14,683 nucleotides of DNA from Myxococcales bacterium (GCA_021779335.1 JAJYAW010000027.1:1-14683), one strand, 5' to 3'. Counted from the stretch's first letter, positions 1 through 7,216 are shown. Made by a program: numbers and translations. Notes: generated from the letters alone by a model not told the origin.

Positions 1-110
1 AGGGCGCCGGGCGGCGGGGCGGGCGGCCGCTGGCCCGGGGCCTCGGCGGCCCGGGCGGGCAAGGCCGCGACGGCCGCGACGGTGAGCGCGAGGACGACGA
101 GCTTCCGCAT
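1..110 (-). CDS. Secreted protein, N-terminal fragment cut by window edge
   Basis: The first 36 codons of a leftward gene are visible. It starts with ATG at 108-110, preceded by a purine-rich ribosome site (GGGAGG, 4 bp upstream). The peptide begins MRKLVVLALTVAAVAALPAR, a classic signal peptide: a short positive start, a hydrophobic core and an Ala-x-Ala type cleavage region (PARAAEA). A proline-rich stretch follows, then the window ends. The product is therefore likely exported to the periplasm or beyond, but the mature protein is not visible and no family can be named. It is divergent from the gene at 233. Confidence 0.7.
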   Translation of the reverse strand, partial: MRKLVVLALTVAAVAALPARAAEAPGQRPPAPPPGA

Positions 111-174
111 GATCCCTCCCAGGAGCGGGCGATCCTTCTAGCATGCCCCGCTCCGGGCGGGGGCGCGGCGCGGC

Positions 175-203
175 GCGACAAGACGGCCCCCGCCCGCTAT
201 GCT
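175..203 (+). promoter_or_regulatory. Candidate sigma-70-type promoter for the 73-residue protein
   Basis: A GCGACA hexamer (175-180, 4 of 6 to TTGACA) and a TATGCT hexamer (198-203, 4 of 6 to TATAAT) are separated by 17 bp. The expected start site is near 210, giving a leader of about 23 nt before the GTG at 233. This is sequence resemblance only. Confidence 0.35.
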
Positions 204-232
204 GGCCATCCACCGGCAGGAAGGGAGCGCGC

Positions 233-454
233 GTGACCCAAGCGGAGAGAGTGGCTCGACAGGAGATCCTGCGCACCGTCATCGCCCGGCTCGAGGCCTA
301 CCTGGGCGAGCTCCAGGCCGAGCAGAAGAAGGCGCTCGACGGCTGCGAGCACACCTACGCCGACGGCCGCAGCGCCGCCACCGGCACGGCCACGCAGGTC
401 TGCGCCATCTGCGGGCACGTGGTGAAGGGGCGCGACGACAAGCTCTGGGGCTGA
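233..454 (+). CDS. Small putative zinc-binding protein, 73 aa
   Basis: The frame starts with GTG at 233, with a good ribosome site (AAGGGAG, 6 bp upstream). The N-terminal half is a charged helix (residues about 4-40, rich in Glu, Lys, Arg and Leu). The C-terminal part holds three cysteines and two histidines in the order CEH ... CAICGH, which could form a single zinc knuckle or ribbon. No membrane segment or signal peptide is seen. It lies 51 bp upstream of the DUF1015 gene in the same direction, so the two may be co-transcribed. I do not recognise a named family. A role in nucleic-acid or protein binding would be a guess from the cysteine pattern. Confidence 0.6.
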   Translation: MTQAERVARQEILRTVIARLEAYLGELQAEQKKALDGCEHTYADGRSAATGTATQVCAICGHVVKGRDDKLWG

Positions 455-505
455 GCGCCGCCCTCTGGTAGAACCCCCGGGTTGACCTGCCCGGGAGCCC
501 CTGCC

Positions 506-1720
506 ATGGCCCGCCTCAGCCCGTTCCGCGCCCTCCGCCCGCCCGCCGCGCTCGCCGCGCGGGTGGCCTCGCCGCCCTACGACGTGGTCGACGCGCGGGA
601 GGCCCGGGCGCTGGCGGCGGGCAACGCCGACAGCTTCCTGCGCGTCTCCAGGCCCGAGATCGACCTCGCGGCCGGCGTCGACGAGCACGCCGCCGAGGTC
701 TACGCCCAGGGGCGCCGCAACCTCGAGGAGCTGACCCGGCGCGGCGTGCTGGTGGCCGACCCGGCCCCGCGCCTCTTCGTCTACGCGCAGCAGATGGGGG
801 CCCACCGCCAGGTGGGGCTGGTGGCGTGCGCCAGCGTCGACGAGTACGACCGCGACCTCATCAAGAAGCACGAGAGGACGCGCGCCGACAAGGAGGACGA
901 CCGGGTCCGCCACATCGACGCCCTCTCGGCCCACGACGAGCCGGTCTTCCTGACCTACCGGGCCCGCGCCGACGTGGACGCCCTCGTGGCGGAGGTGCAG
1001 CGGGCGGCCCCCGAGTACGACCTCGTCACCGCGGACCGGGTGGCGCACCGGCTGTGGGTGGTGCCGGCGCCGGCCGCGGCGCGGCTCGAGGCGCTCTTCC
1101 GTGAGGTGCCGGCGCTCTACGTGGCCGACGGCCACCACCGCTCGGCGGCGGCCTCGCGGGTCCACGCGGCCCGACGCGGCCAGCCCGGCGACCACGGCCA
1201 GTTCCTGGCGGTGGTCTTCCCGCACGACCAGATGCAGATCCTGGCCTACAACCGGCTGGTGCGGGATCCGCGGCGGCGCTCGCCGGCCGCGCTCCTCGAG
1301 GCGCTCCGGGAGATCCTCGACGTGGAGCCGGCCACCTCGCCCGCGCCCGACCACCCGCTCGCCTTCGGCGTCTACCTGGGCGGCCGCTGGTGGCACGCCC
1401 ACGTGCGCCCGGGCACCTTCCCGGGCGAGGACCCGGTGGCCTCGCTCGACTGCCAGCTGGCGCAGGACCAGCTCCTCGAGCCGCTCTTCGGCATCCGGGA
1501 TCCGAGGACCTCGAAGGACGTCGACTTCGTGGGCGGCATCCGCGGCCACGAGGAGCTGGAGCGGCGCGTCGACGCCGAGGGCTGGGCGCTGGCGCTGCAC
1601 CTCTTCCCCACCCGGGTCGAGCAGGTCATGAGCGTCTCGGACGCGGGGAAGATCATGCCGCCCAAGAGCACCTGGTTCGAGCCGAAGCTGCGGAGCGGGC
1701 TGTTCGTGCACCCGTTCTGA
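506..1720 (+). CDS. DUF1015 family protein, 404 aa
   Basis: The frame begins with ATG at 506, preceded by GGGAG 8 bp upstream. A TTG at 482 would add 8 residues but has no better ribosome site. The protein matches DUF1015: an N-terminal PPYDVV segment (residues 23-28), a central basic-acidic block around residues 121-136 (KKHERTRADKEDDRVR), and ADGHHR at residues 207-212. The DGHHR motif is also seen in ParB/sulfiredoxin-fold serine kinases such as SerK and SbnI, so a role in serine or phospho-metabolite chemistry is plausible but inferred. The C-terminus MPPKSTWFEP... is the conserved family end and is also the island's attachment site: the last 45 bp are duplicated at 9473-9517. The gene is therefore intact, with its final codons probably replaced by the element's copy. 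A short hairpin (CCCGGG at 476-481 and 490-495) sits just upstream and contains the ribosome site. Confidence 0.9.
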   Translation: MARLSPFRALRPPAALAARVASPPYDVVDAREARALAAGNADSFLRVSRPEIDLAAGVDEHAAEVYAQGRRNLEELTRRGVLVADPAPRLFVYAQQMGAHRQVGLVACASVDEYDRDLIKKHERTRADKEDDRVRHIDALSAHDEPVFLTYRARADVDALVAEVQRAAPEYDLVTADRVAHRLWVVPAPAAARLEALFREVPALYVADGHHRSAAASRVHAARRGQPGDHGQFLAVVFPHDQMQILAYNRLVRDPRRRSPAALLEALREILDVEPATSPAPDHPLAFGVYLGGRWWHAHVRPGTFPGEDPVASLDCQLAQDQLLEPLFGIRDPRTSKDVDFVGGIRGHEELERRVDAEGWALALHLFPTRVEQVMSVSDAGKIMPPKSTWFEPKLRSGLFVHPF

Positions 1721-3089
1721 GGGGCGGGATCTCGGAATACTCAGCGTCGACGGGTGCTTGCGCGTCGTTTTCGGCCTCGGAAGCGCCCGTTTCCGCGGGC
1801 CTGAAAGCGTCTGCTGACCGAGCCCGCAGTTCCCCAGCAGTTCCCGTCCGCAGTTCAGACGCACTCGCAGTGACGTTCCGCGCGCGAGCGGCGGGACCGA
1901 AGGCGCGCTCGATGCCGTCCCGGATGTCCCGGTCGTCGAGGTGGCCGTAGGTGTGGATGGTGAGCCGGACGTCGGAGTGGCGGAGGGCCTTCTGGGCCAC
2001 CGCGGTCCCGGCGCCGCGGACCACGGCCGTGCCGAACGAGTGGCGCGTGCCGTGGAAGGTGACGTGGCGCGGGATCGGCTTCGCCCAGACCGTCGGCTTG
2101 CCGCACTCGCTGCAGCGCGCCGGCGGCGTCGCCTTCTGGCTGCGGACCTCGTGGTGGCAGCCCGGCGCGCGGCAGCGGTGGAGCCAGGCCTCGACGACGC
2201 CGGCCCGGGCCAGGGCACCGCGGAGCATCCGGCCGAGCCGGAGGTTGCTCGGGTGCATCGAGCCGTCGCGGCGCGGGAAGAGGAGGGGCCCCGGCGAGCC
2301 GAGCGCGGCCTCCAGGCGCGGCCGCAACTGCGGCGCGATGGGCACGGGCAGGGCTTTCCCGTCCTTGGTGCGCGGCGCCTCCCAGGAGCGCCAGACCATG
2401 AGGATGCCGGCCTTGAGGTCCACGTCCTCCTTGAGGAGGCCGAAGATCTCTCCCTCGCGCAGGCCGGCATAGAGCCCGGTGGCCACCGGCCCCTCCCAGC
2501 GGCGCGGGACCTCGGCGAGCACCTGCTCGAACTCGTCCACCGCGAGGACCTTCCTCGGCCGCGGCGTCACCTTGAACCGCTCGACGTCCTCGACCGGGTT
2601 GGCCCGGCCCTCCCACGGGCCGCCCGGCTTCCGGGCCACCTGGAAGAAGTTGAAGACGAAGGCGCGCAGGTCGTTGAGCGACTTTGGTGCCAGCTCGCCG
2701 GCCTTGTCGGCGAGCAGCCGCTGGATGCGCGCCGAGGTAACCTCGCGCAGCGGCAGCGGCCCGAGCGTGCCGCGCAGGTGCTTCTCGATGTAGGAGCGGG
2801 CCGAGTGGGACCGGAGGTTCTTGCCCTTCAAGGCCCACCACCAGTCCATCAGCGCGCCGAAGGTCATGGAGAGCGACTCGGCCCGGAGCGGGTCGAGGCC
2901 GAGCCGCTGCCGGCGGCCCTGCTCCTCGAGCTCTGCGAGCCGGCGGCGTGCCAGCTGCTCGGTAGCCCGGGCCGAGAGGGGCTGGCCGTCCTGGCCGGTC
3001 GCGATGACCACCTGCTGCCGCTGCCGGCCGCTCCCGTCGGTCCACTGGATGACGGTGCGCCCGTTCTTCCGCTGCATCACCGAGCCCAT
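1653..3089 (-). CDS. Tyrosine recombinase / site-specific integrase with zinc-ribbon insertion, 478 aa
   Basis: This enzyme would integrate and excise the island. It starts at ATG 3089, with a strong AGGAGG 5 bp upstream that lies 3 bp past the excisionase stop codon. The N-terminal part (about 1-70) resembles an arm-binding domain, and about 75-180 a core-binding SAM-like domain. The catalytic domain carries R211 (GLREGEI), a lysine at 242 or 245, H346-x-x-R349-H350, H371 and nucleophile Y381 (IHTYGHL). An unusual insert at 306-329 has C306, C311, C326 and C329, a zinc-ribbon pattern. The 97 residues after Y381 are low-complexity. The frame crosses the left attachment core and its last 7 codons plus stop lie in chromosomal DNA antisense to the DUF1015 gene, so the C-terminus differs between integrated and circular forms (see findings). 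Identification is firm; the exact C-terminus is uncertain. Confidence 0.93.
   Translation of the reverse strand: MGSVMQRKNGRTVIQWTDGSGRQRQQVVIATGQDGQPLSARATEQLARRRLAELEEQGRRQRLGLDPLRAESLSMTFGALMDWWWALKGKNLRSHSARSYIEKHLRGTLGPLPLREVTSARIQRLLADKAGELAPKSLNDLRAFVFNFFQVARKPGGPWEGRANPVEDVERFKVTPRPRKVLAVDEFEQVLAEVPRRWEGPVATGLYAGLREGEIFGLLKEDVDLKAGILMVWRSWEAPRTKDGKALPVPIAPQLRPRLEAALGSPGPLLFPRRDGSMHPSNLRLGRMLRGALARAGVVEAWLHRCRAPGCHHEVRSQKATPPARCSECGKPTVWAKPIPRHVTFHGTRHSFGTAVVRGAGTAVAQKALRHSDVRLTIHTYGHLDDRDIRDGIERAFGPAARARNVTASASELRTGTAGELRARSADAFRPAETGASEAENDAQAPVDAEYSEIPPLRTGARTARSAASARTRCSWAA
1676..1720 (+). repeat. Left attachment site core (attL), 45 bp
   Basis: This is the final 15 codons (including TGA) of the DUF1015 gene. 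It matches 9473-9517 in direct orientation at 41 of 45 positions. The identical blocks are 17, 8 and 16 bp, separated by single G/C differences, with TGA here versus TAG at the right copy. It lies next to the integrase gene, as expected for the left end of an integrated element. Confidence 0.85.
1823..1877 (+). repeat. Left copy of a 55-bp repeat with GCAGTTC heptamers (candidate integrase arm site)
   Basis: The first 21 bp (1823-1843) are identical to 9326-9346 and the following ~30 bp are about 70% alike. Three GCAGTTC heptamers begin at 1827, 1837 and 1850. It lies about 100 bp inside the left attachment core and within the integrase C-terminal coding region (minus-strand reading TAGELRA). 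Arm-type binding sites at this spacing are typical of tyrosine integrase attP sites; that role is inferred. Confidence 0.6.
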
Positions 3090-3098
3090 GCTGGCCTC

Positions 3099-3329
3099 CT
3101 ACCGGCGGCCCGGCGCGCGGGCCACCTCGTCGCTCCGCGCGAAGGCGCGGACGGCGTCGGGTTGAAACCTGAAGAGGGCGCCTACGCGGACGGCCGGGAG
3201 CGAGCCCTGGCGGCGCAGCTTGTAGACCATGGAGAGCGAGACCCGCAGGAAGGCGGCCACGTCCTCGGCGGTCCAGAGAGGGTCGGGGACGCGCCGGCGC
3301 TCGCTCGATGCTTCGTGTGGGGCGTCCAT
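3099..3329 (-). CDS. HTH (excisionase/MerR-like) DNA-binding protein, 76 aa
   Basis: It starts at ATG 3329 with an AAGGAG-type site about 6 bp upstream. Residues 17-66 form a helix-turn-helix of the HTH_17/excisionase kind: LWTAEDVAAFLRVSLSMVYK, then a basic turn, then GALFRFQPDAVRAF. Proteins like this bind attachment-site DNA to direct excision or regulate the integrase gene. Its stop is only 9 bp before the integrase start and that gap contains the integrase ribosome site, so the two are certainly one transcript. The Replic_Relax gene ends 19 bp upstream. Confidence 0.85.
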   Translation of the reverse strand: MDAPHEASSERRRVPDPLWTAEDVAAFLRVSLSMVYKLRRQGSLPAVRVGALFRFQPDAVRAFARSDEVARAPGRR

Positions 3330-3348
3330 GGCGCTCTCCTTCCTCACC

Positions 3349-4566
3349 TCACCGGCCGGCCGTTCCACCGCTCGTCGCGACCTGCCGCTCGCGCAGGATG
3401 ACCTTCCGCAGGAACTCGAGGTCGGAGGCGGGAATGCTGTCGAGGTCGAACTTGCAGGTGCCGGCCTTCTGGTGGCGCTCGATGGCCTCGTAAGCGTCCA
3501 GGAGCGCCTCGTCCACGCGCTCGAGCGAGTAGCGGAGCAGTCGCAGCTCGCGCTCGTCGACGGCGAGCGCGACCTTGGGTTGGGGGGAGGGTGGCGGCGC
3601 GGCGGCGGCCGCCGGCGGCCTGGCAGGCGCCTGGGCCGTGGGCGGTGGCGGCGCGGCCGAGCGGATGGCGGCCAGGCGTTCGGGGAAGTACGCGAGCAGC
3701 CTCCGCGCGGCCTCGCCGAAGGTGAGGACAAGCACCTCGAACGCGCGAGCCTCCAGCCGAGCTCGCGCCTGGGGGAAGCTTCCTCCGAGGCTCGCCTTCA
3801 CCGCCCGCTCCACCCGGTCCTTGCGGTCGGCGGAGTGGACCAGGAAGACGAGGCGCGGAGCGAAGCCGTCCGGGAAGGCGTTGCCGTACCACGTGGCCCC
3901 GCTGTCGCCGGAGAGGCCGTCGAAGTACTGGCTATACCGCTGCAGCTTCGAGAGGATGGCGCCGGTCCGCTCCGGGTGTGCGGTGACGATGCTCTGCGTG
4001 CCGGTCTCTGCCTCCACGAACAGCCTCCGCCCACGGCCGGGTACCTCGAGGATGGCGTCGGGCTTCAGGAGGGCCTCGTGGAACTCGCCGAGGTGGTGGC
4101 CGCGAGCCCGGAACTGGAGGGACTCGTCGTTCTCGGCGCGCCAGCGGAAGGGGAGCTCGTGGAGCGGCGCCGTCTCGGTCATCCTGAGCGCCAGCACGAG
4201 CTCGAGGAGGACGCCGTTGAGGAGCAGGGTGTGCTCCAAGAAGCGGGCTCCGACGTCCTTGGCGGGCGGGGCCGGCAGCCAGGGGAGCGCGGGCGCGACC
4301 AGGCTGCGGCCGTAGGGCGTCAGTGCCCAGACCGGCACGCTGTTGCCCTCGTAGCGCCTGTAGTGGAGCCGGCGCAGGCAGGCCCCCTCGCCCGGCCGCG
4401 CGCCCGGCAAGCAGAGCTTGGCGAGGCGGCGATACACCAGCTTCTTGCTGCGGTCCGGGGCGATGAGCCGGTGGACCTGGTCGGCCGAGGCGTAGCGGGC
4501 GATGCCGACGTAGGCGAGGAGGGCGCGGTCGCGCTCGGTGAGAACGGCTCCCTTCGCGTTCGGCAT
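3349..4566 (-). CDS. Replication-relaxation (Replic_Relax) family protein, 405 aa
   Basis: The start chosen is ATG 4566 (MPNAKGAVLTERDRALLAYV), where the family's N-terminal winged-helix begins. Residues 8-90 form that winged helix (LTERDRALLAYVGIARYASA ... WALTPYGRSLV). Residues about 110-290 form a second domain with KPDAILE (169-174), FVEAETGT (183-190) and KLQRY (207-211). The D170, E185/E187 and K207 pattern resembles a PD-(D/E)xK nuclease core, as seen in other members of this family. A proline/alanine-rich linker (305-330) leads to a helical tail. Members occur on plasmids and integrative elements and are associated with DNA processing for replication or transfer; the biochemical role here is inferred. 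It sits between the RHH-like gene and the excisionase in one leftward operon. The start has only a weak ribosome site. Confidence 0.75.
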   Translation of the reverse strand: MPNAKGAVLTERDRALLAYVGIARYASADQVHRLIAPDRSKKLVYRRLAKLCLPGARPGEGACLRRLHYRRYEGNSVPVWALTPYGRSLVAPALPWLPAPPAKDVGARFLEHTLLLNGVLLELVLALRMTETAPLHELPFRWRAENDESLQFRARGHHLGEFHEALLKPDAILEVPGRGRRLFVEAETGTQSIVTAHPERTGAILSKLQRYSQYFDGLSGDSGATWYGNAFPDGFAPRLVFLVHSADRKDRVERAVKASLGGSFPQARARLEARAFEVLVLTFGEAARRLLAYFPERLAAIRSAAPPPPTAQAPARPPAAAAAPPPSPQPKVALAVDERELRLLRYSLERVDEALLDAYEAIERHQKAGTCKFDLDSIPASDLEFLRKVILRERQVATSGGTAGR

Positions 4567-4601
4567 GGCGCGCCTCGCTGCGGCGCGGCCCCGGTGGGTC
4601 G

Positions 4602-4943
4602 CTACCGCTTCCTCCCAGGGGTGGGGTGGGGGCCGTCGAAGCCCGGCGCCTGCTCGCGGAGGGCGAGCGAGCGCTGGAAGAGCAGGTGGAGCAGGTACTC
4701 GTAGCGGCCCATGCCGAGCGCCTCGCGATCGGCCTCCAGGAGCGCCGCAGCGGCCGCCGGCAGGCCGAACCAAGTGCGCAGGCCCTCCAGGTGGCGGACG
4801 ACATGGGCCGTGAGGTCCAGCCCGCGGGCGTTCGCCTCGCCCTTCAGGAATACGACGAGCTCCCGCGACATTCGGAAGGTCTGCATCACCTTCTCGGTCG
4901 AGATGAAGGGGTCCTCGGAGAACGACTTCTGACCAGGTGCCAT
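4602..4943 (-). CDS. Ribbon-helix-helix-like accessory protein, 113 aa
   Basis: It starts at ATG 4943 with AGGAG 8 bp upstream. Residues 14-55 (STEKVMQTFRMSRELVVFLK, then GEANARGLDLTAHVVRHLEG) look like a strand-helix-helix unit of the RHH/CopG type. This is followed by a helical region (about 60-100) and a proline-rich end. In mobilizable elements such proteins are often relaxosome accessory factors or autorepressors. It lies 35 bp upstream of the Replic_Relax gene and its ribosome site overlaps a palindrome that could be its own operator. The fold call is from pattern only; a plain hypothetical protein is the alternative. Confidence 0.6.
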   Translation of the reverse strand: MAPGQKSFSEDPFISTEKVMQTFRMSRELVVFLKGEANARGLDLTAHVVRHLEGLRTWFGLPAAAAALLEADREALGMGRYEYLLHLLFQRSLALREQAPGFDGPHPTPGRKR

Positions 4944-4953
4944 GTTGATGTCT

Positions 4954-4966
4954 CCTGACTGTCAGG
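4954..4966. promoter_or_regulatory. 13-bp perfect palindrome CCTGACTGTCAGG upstream of the RHH-like gene
   Basis: Two 6-bp arms around a single T overlap the ribosome site of the 4602-4943 gene. An extra GGAGAC on the outer side partly continues the symmetry. The 136-bp gap 4944-5079 has no gene, so it is a natural place for an operator or a transfer origin. I saw no convincing -35/-10 pair in it. Function is inferred from position. Confidence 0.45.
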
Positions 4967-5079
4967 TAGGAGACGAGGTAGCTTCGGCGCAAGCCGGCGT
5001 GGACGGCCAGATGGGGCGTGGGAGGGGAGGCATCAGGGACCGCGCGGCGCTTCAGACCGGGGTCCGCACTGGCCGACGT

Positions 5080-5724
5080 CTACTTTGACCCCGGAGAATC
5101 AAGCCCGAGTCGCGCCGCGATCGAGCCGTCAGTCGGCAGGTAGGTGCGCTCGACCGGCATGATCAGGTTGGCGGCGCCCCCCGCCACGTTGTCGCGCTGT
5201 CCAGCAACGAACTCGGACACGTCGGTGATTCCGACGATTTCGCTCCTGCCGTAGGCCGCGAGCGTGGGGCCTCGGAGTCCGAGTTGGATCGCTCGGCGAG
5301 CACAGGCCTCGCCCGATGGGAGGTGGTCCGGGTCCCACTGCAGCCGAACGTCAGAGCGATTCACCGCAGCCTTCCAGTCCTCGCGCACCTCGAAGGTCGA
5401 AGCCTCGAACGACGAGGGGACGGCATGGGTAAGCAGGCCGTCGAAGAACACCCTTCTGAGGCGGATGGCCAGTACGACCTCTTGCCCTTGGGAGCGCCCC
5501 CAGTCGCTGCGGTACATCATCCAGAGGAAGTTCGGCTTCACCCAACTCATCCGGCTGTAGCTGAACTCTCCGCCGAAATGGCCGTTCGCGATCGCGAACT
5601 GGCCGATCGCATGAGAGTAGGCCTGGTAGACGACGATGGTCTCATCATCGAAGTGGGCCAGGATGTGACGGCCAGCGCTCGGCCAGCGCTGGCGCTGTTC
5701 GACGTATCGCTCGGTGGCCAGCAT
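5080..5724 (-). CDS. DUF4291 family protein, 214 aa
   Basis: The start is ATG 5724, which overlaps the stop of the upstream gene as TGATG, implying translational coupling. The family signature is clear: GRHILAHFDDETIVVYQAY (residues 18-36), RMSWVKPNFLWMMYRSDWG (58-76), GQEVVLAIRLRR (80-91), DVRLQWDPDH (125-134) and RRAIQLGLRG (143-152). No signal peptide or membrane segment is present, so it is cytoplasmic. The biochemical function of DUF4291 is not known to me. The conserved His, Asp, Glu, Arg and aromatic residues look more like an enzyme site than a scaffold. Length fits the family. Being in an island beside AbiE suggests a possible effector or cargo role, which is inference. Confidence 0.88.
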   Translation of the reverse strand: MLATERYVEQRQRWPSAGRHILAHFDDETIVVYQAYSHAIGQFAIANGHFGGEFSYSRMSWVKPNFLWMMYRSDWGRSQGQEVVLAIRLRRVFFDGLLTHAVPSSFEASTFEVREDWKAAVNRSDVRLQWDPDHLPSGEACARRAIQLGLRGPTLAAYGRSEIVGITDVSEFVAGQRDNVAGGAANLIMPVERTYLPTDGSIAARLGLDSPGSK

Positions 5725-6197
5725 CACTTCGTGGGGTCCTCGACGGCGATGGGGCCGGTTCCATCCTCGATGCCTGTCACCGTGAAGCCGAACGCCTCCA
5801 CGAGCGCGACCAAGGCGCCCACGCCGCCGTACGGGTACGCCTGGGCGCGGAAGCTCAGCCGGGCCTTTCCTCCGGGCGAAGGCTCGCACGCCAGGAGGTC
5901 GTATTCGGCCTCCATGATGGCCTGGACCATCGAATCGAAGTCCCACCGCTGGCCGATGGCTTGGTCGGTCGGGGTCAGGACGACAGGGCGCGTCCTGAGG
6001 TCATTGAGCCTCTGGGCACGTTGGGTAGGAGTTGGCCAGGCGAAGTGGCTCAGGGCTTCCTCGTCGAACAGACGCTGGAACTCGCCTTCAGGCCCCTGTT
6101 CCGCCGCAGTCTTGCCACGCTGGAGCTCGATGACGACCCGCTGCAGCTGGCGAAGGCGCTCCTGGGAGTGGGCGACGAACTCGATGTACTCGCTCAT
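5724..6197 (-). CDS. Hypothetical protein coupled to DUF4291, 157 aa
   Basis: It starts at ATG 6197 with GGGAG 5 bp upstream and ends in a TGATG overlap with the DUF4291 gene. The N-terminal 30 residues form an amphipathic helix rich in Gln, Arg and Leu (HSQERLRQLQRVVIELQRGK). The middle has HFAWPTPTQRAQRLNDLRTR and an acidic segment around WDFDSMVQAIMEAEYDLLAC. The end has RAQAYPYGGVGALVALVEAF followed by a glycine- and acid-rich tail. No transmembrane segment is seen. I do not recognise a family. The tight coupling to DUF4291 points to a shared function, perhaps as partner, inhibitor or antitoxin; that is inference. Confidence 0.75.
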   Translation of the reverse strand: MSEYIEFVAHSQERLRQLQRVVIELQRGKTAAEQGPEGEFQRLFDEEALSHFAWPTPTQRAQRLNDLRTRPVVLTPTDQAIGQRWDFDSMVQAIMEAEYDLLACEPSPGGKARLSFRAQAYPYGGVGALVALVEAFGFTVTGIEDGTGPIAVEDPTK

Positions 6198-6286
6198 GAT
6201 GCTCCCGTGGGTTGAACTGAGGGTCGTCCAATGCTCGCACAGGGCATATGGGCCTGCCAGCGTCCTCGTGCGCGACGGTGCTGCTA

Positions 6287-7216
6287 TCAGCGGTGCGAGG
6301 AAGAGGTGCCGCTCCACGGTCCGCCGGCTGGCCAGTTGCCATCCCAACGTGACGCGGCCCGGGCCGCGGCGAGCGGCTCCGCGACGAAGCGCGCGACCTC
6401 GGCGACGGCTTCCTCGAGGCCTCCGGCGTCCGCGACGGCCCCCTTGCGCTTGAAGCCGCTCCACTGGGCGGTCTTGCCGGGCGCGTTCGCGAAGTCCGCG
6501 GTCAGCGCGACCGGCGTGTCCTCGGGCAGGGCCGTGCCGCGCCGCTCGAAGGTCGCCCGGAGGGCGCTCGCGAGCTGGGCGCCGTCGAACGGAAAGAGCC
6601 GTGCCAGCACGGCCAGGTCGTAGAAGTCCTTCATCCGGCTGTTGGCGAGGCCGAGCTTCACCAGCGCCTCGACCTTCTCCGCCACCACGGTCTCGCGCGG
6701 GTAGGCTCGCAGGCGCGGCGCCGGGAAGTCGAGGAGGGCAGGGAACTCGACGATCGACGCCTCGGGCGTGATGGCGTCGCCGAAGCCGATGTCCACCTGC
6801 AGGCGGATTCGCGCCGTGGCGACCCGGGCCTCCAGGTGGACCCGGACGCCGCCGTACTCCTCCTCGGCCCGGATGGGCTCGCTCTCGATCGTGGCCGGGT
6901 CGAACGTGACGCCATCGTCCGCGGTCTTCGTGGTCGCGATCTCCGCGAAGACGGTGCGGAGGTGTGCCTCGGTAGCGTCGCCGAACCCGAGCAGGTCGAG
7001 GTCCCGCGTGGCGCGGTGCGGGTGACCGGTCCAGACGGTGAAGAGGGCGGCCCCCTTGAGCACGAAGCTCCCCGCGTGGATCGACGAGGCCAGGCGGAAG
7101 AGCAGCCGCTCGTGAACGAAGCGCAGCAGGACGAGCTGGAAGTCGTCGCCGCGCTCCTTGGCCAGGCGGAGCAGTCGGACACGCGCCCTCGCGCCGATGT
7201 TCGGCTCCCCCTTCAC
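6287..7216 (-). CDS. abiEii: AbiEii-type nucleotidyltransferase toxin, 309 aa
   Basis: This is the toxin half of a type IV toxin-antitoxin / abortive-infection pair. The family (DUF1814, AbiEii) transfers nucleotides, in some characterised members to tRNA. Visible motifs: GSFVLKGAALF at 49-59, then RATRDLDLLGFG at 68-79 (the G-S...D-L-D nucleotidyltransferase signature, D72 and D74), LQVDIGFGD at 139-147 (D142), AEKVEALVKLG at 179-189 and R194-MKDFYDLAVL. All expected catalytic positions appear intact. The start is GTG 7216, overlapping the antitoxin stop by 4 bp (GTGA), with GGAGG about 8 bp upstream. Length is normal for the family. Likely co-transcribed with and repressed by the AbiEi protein. 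Confidence 0.92.
   Translation of the reverse strand: MKGEPNIGARARVRLLRLAKERGDDFQLVLLRFVHERLLFRLASSIHAGSFVLKGAALFTVWTGHPHRATRDLDLLGFGDATEAHLRTVFAEIATTKTADDGVTFDPATIESEPIRAEEEYGGVRVHLEARVATARIRLQVDIGFGDAITPEASIVEFPALLDFPAPRLRAYPRETVVAEKVEALVKLGLANSRMKDFYDLAVLARLFPFDGAQLASALRATFERRGTALPEDTPVALTADFANAPGKTAQWSGFKRKGAVADAGGLEEAVAEVARFVAEPLAAARAASRWDGNWPAGGPWSGTSSSHR

Noticed and set aside
476..495. CCCGGG...CCCGGG hairpin as a terminator before the DUF1015 gene
   Set aside because: The stem is only 6 bp, there is no T-run, and it overlaps the ribosome site. A chance GC-rich dyad is more likely.
197..2470. 757-codon open frame on the minus strand across the DUF1015 gene and integrase
   Set aside because: It is antisense to DUF1015 and overlaps the integrase in another frame. 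Its peptide is Arg/Ala/Pro-rich low complexity, as expected from high-GC shadow frames.
4567..4992. Upstream extension of the Replic_Relax frame to 4992
   Set aside because: It would overlap the whole 113-residue gene. The family's N-terminal winged helix begins right after the ATG at 4566.
5725..5946. Upstream extension of the DUF4291 frame
   Set aside because: It lies inside the coupled 157-residue gene and the added residues are Arg/Gly/Pro-rich. The family start fits the ATG at 5724.
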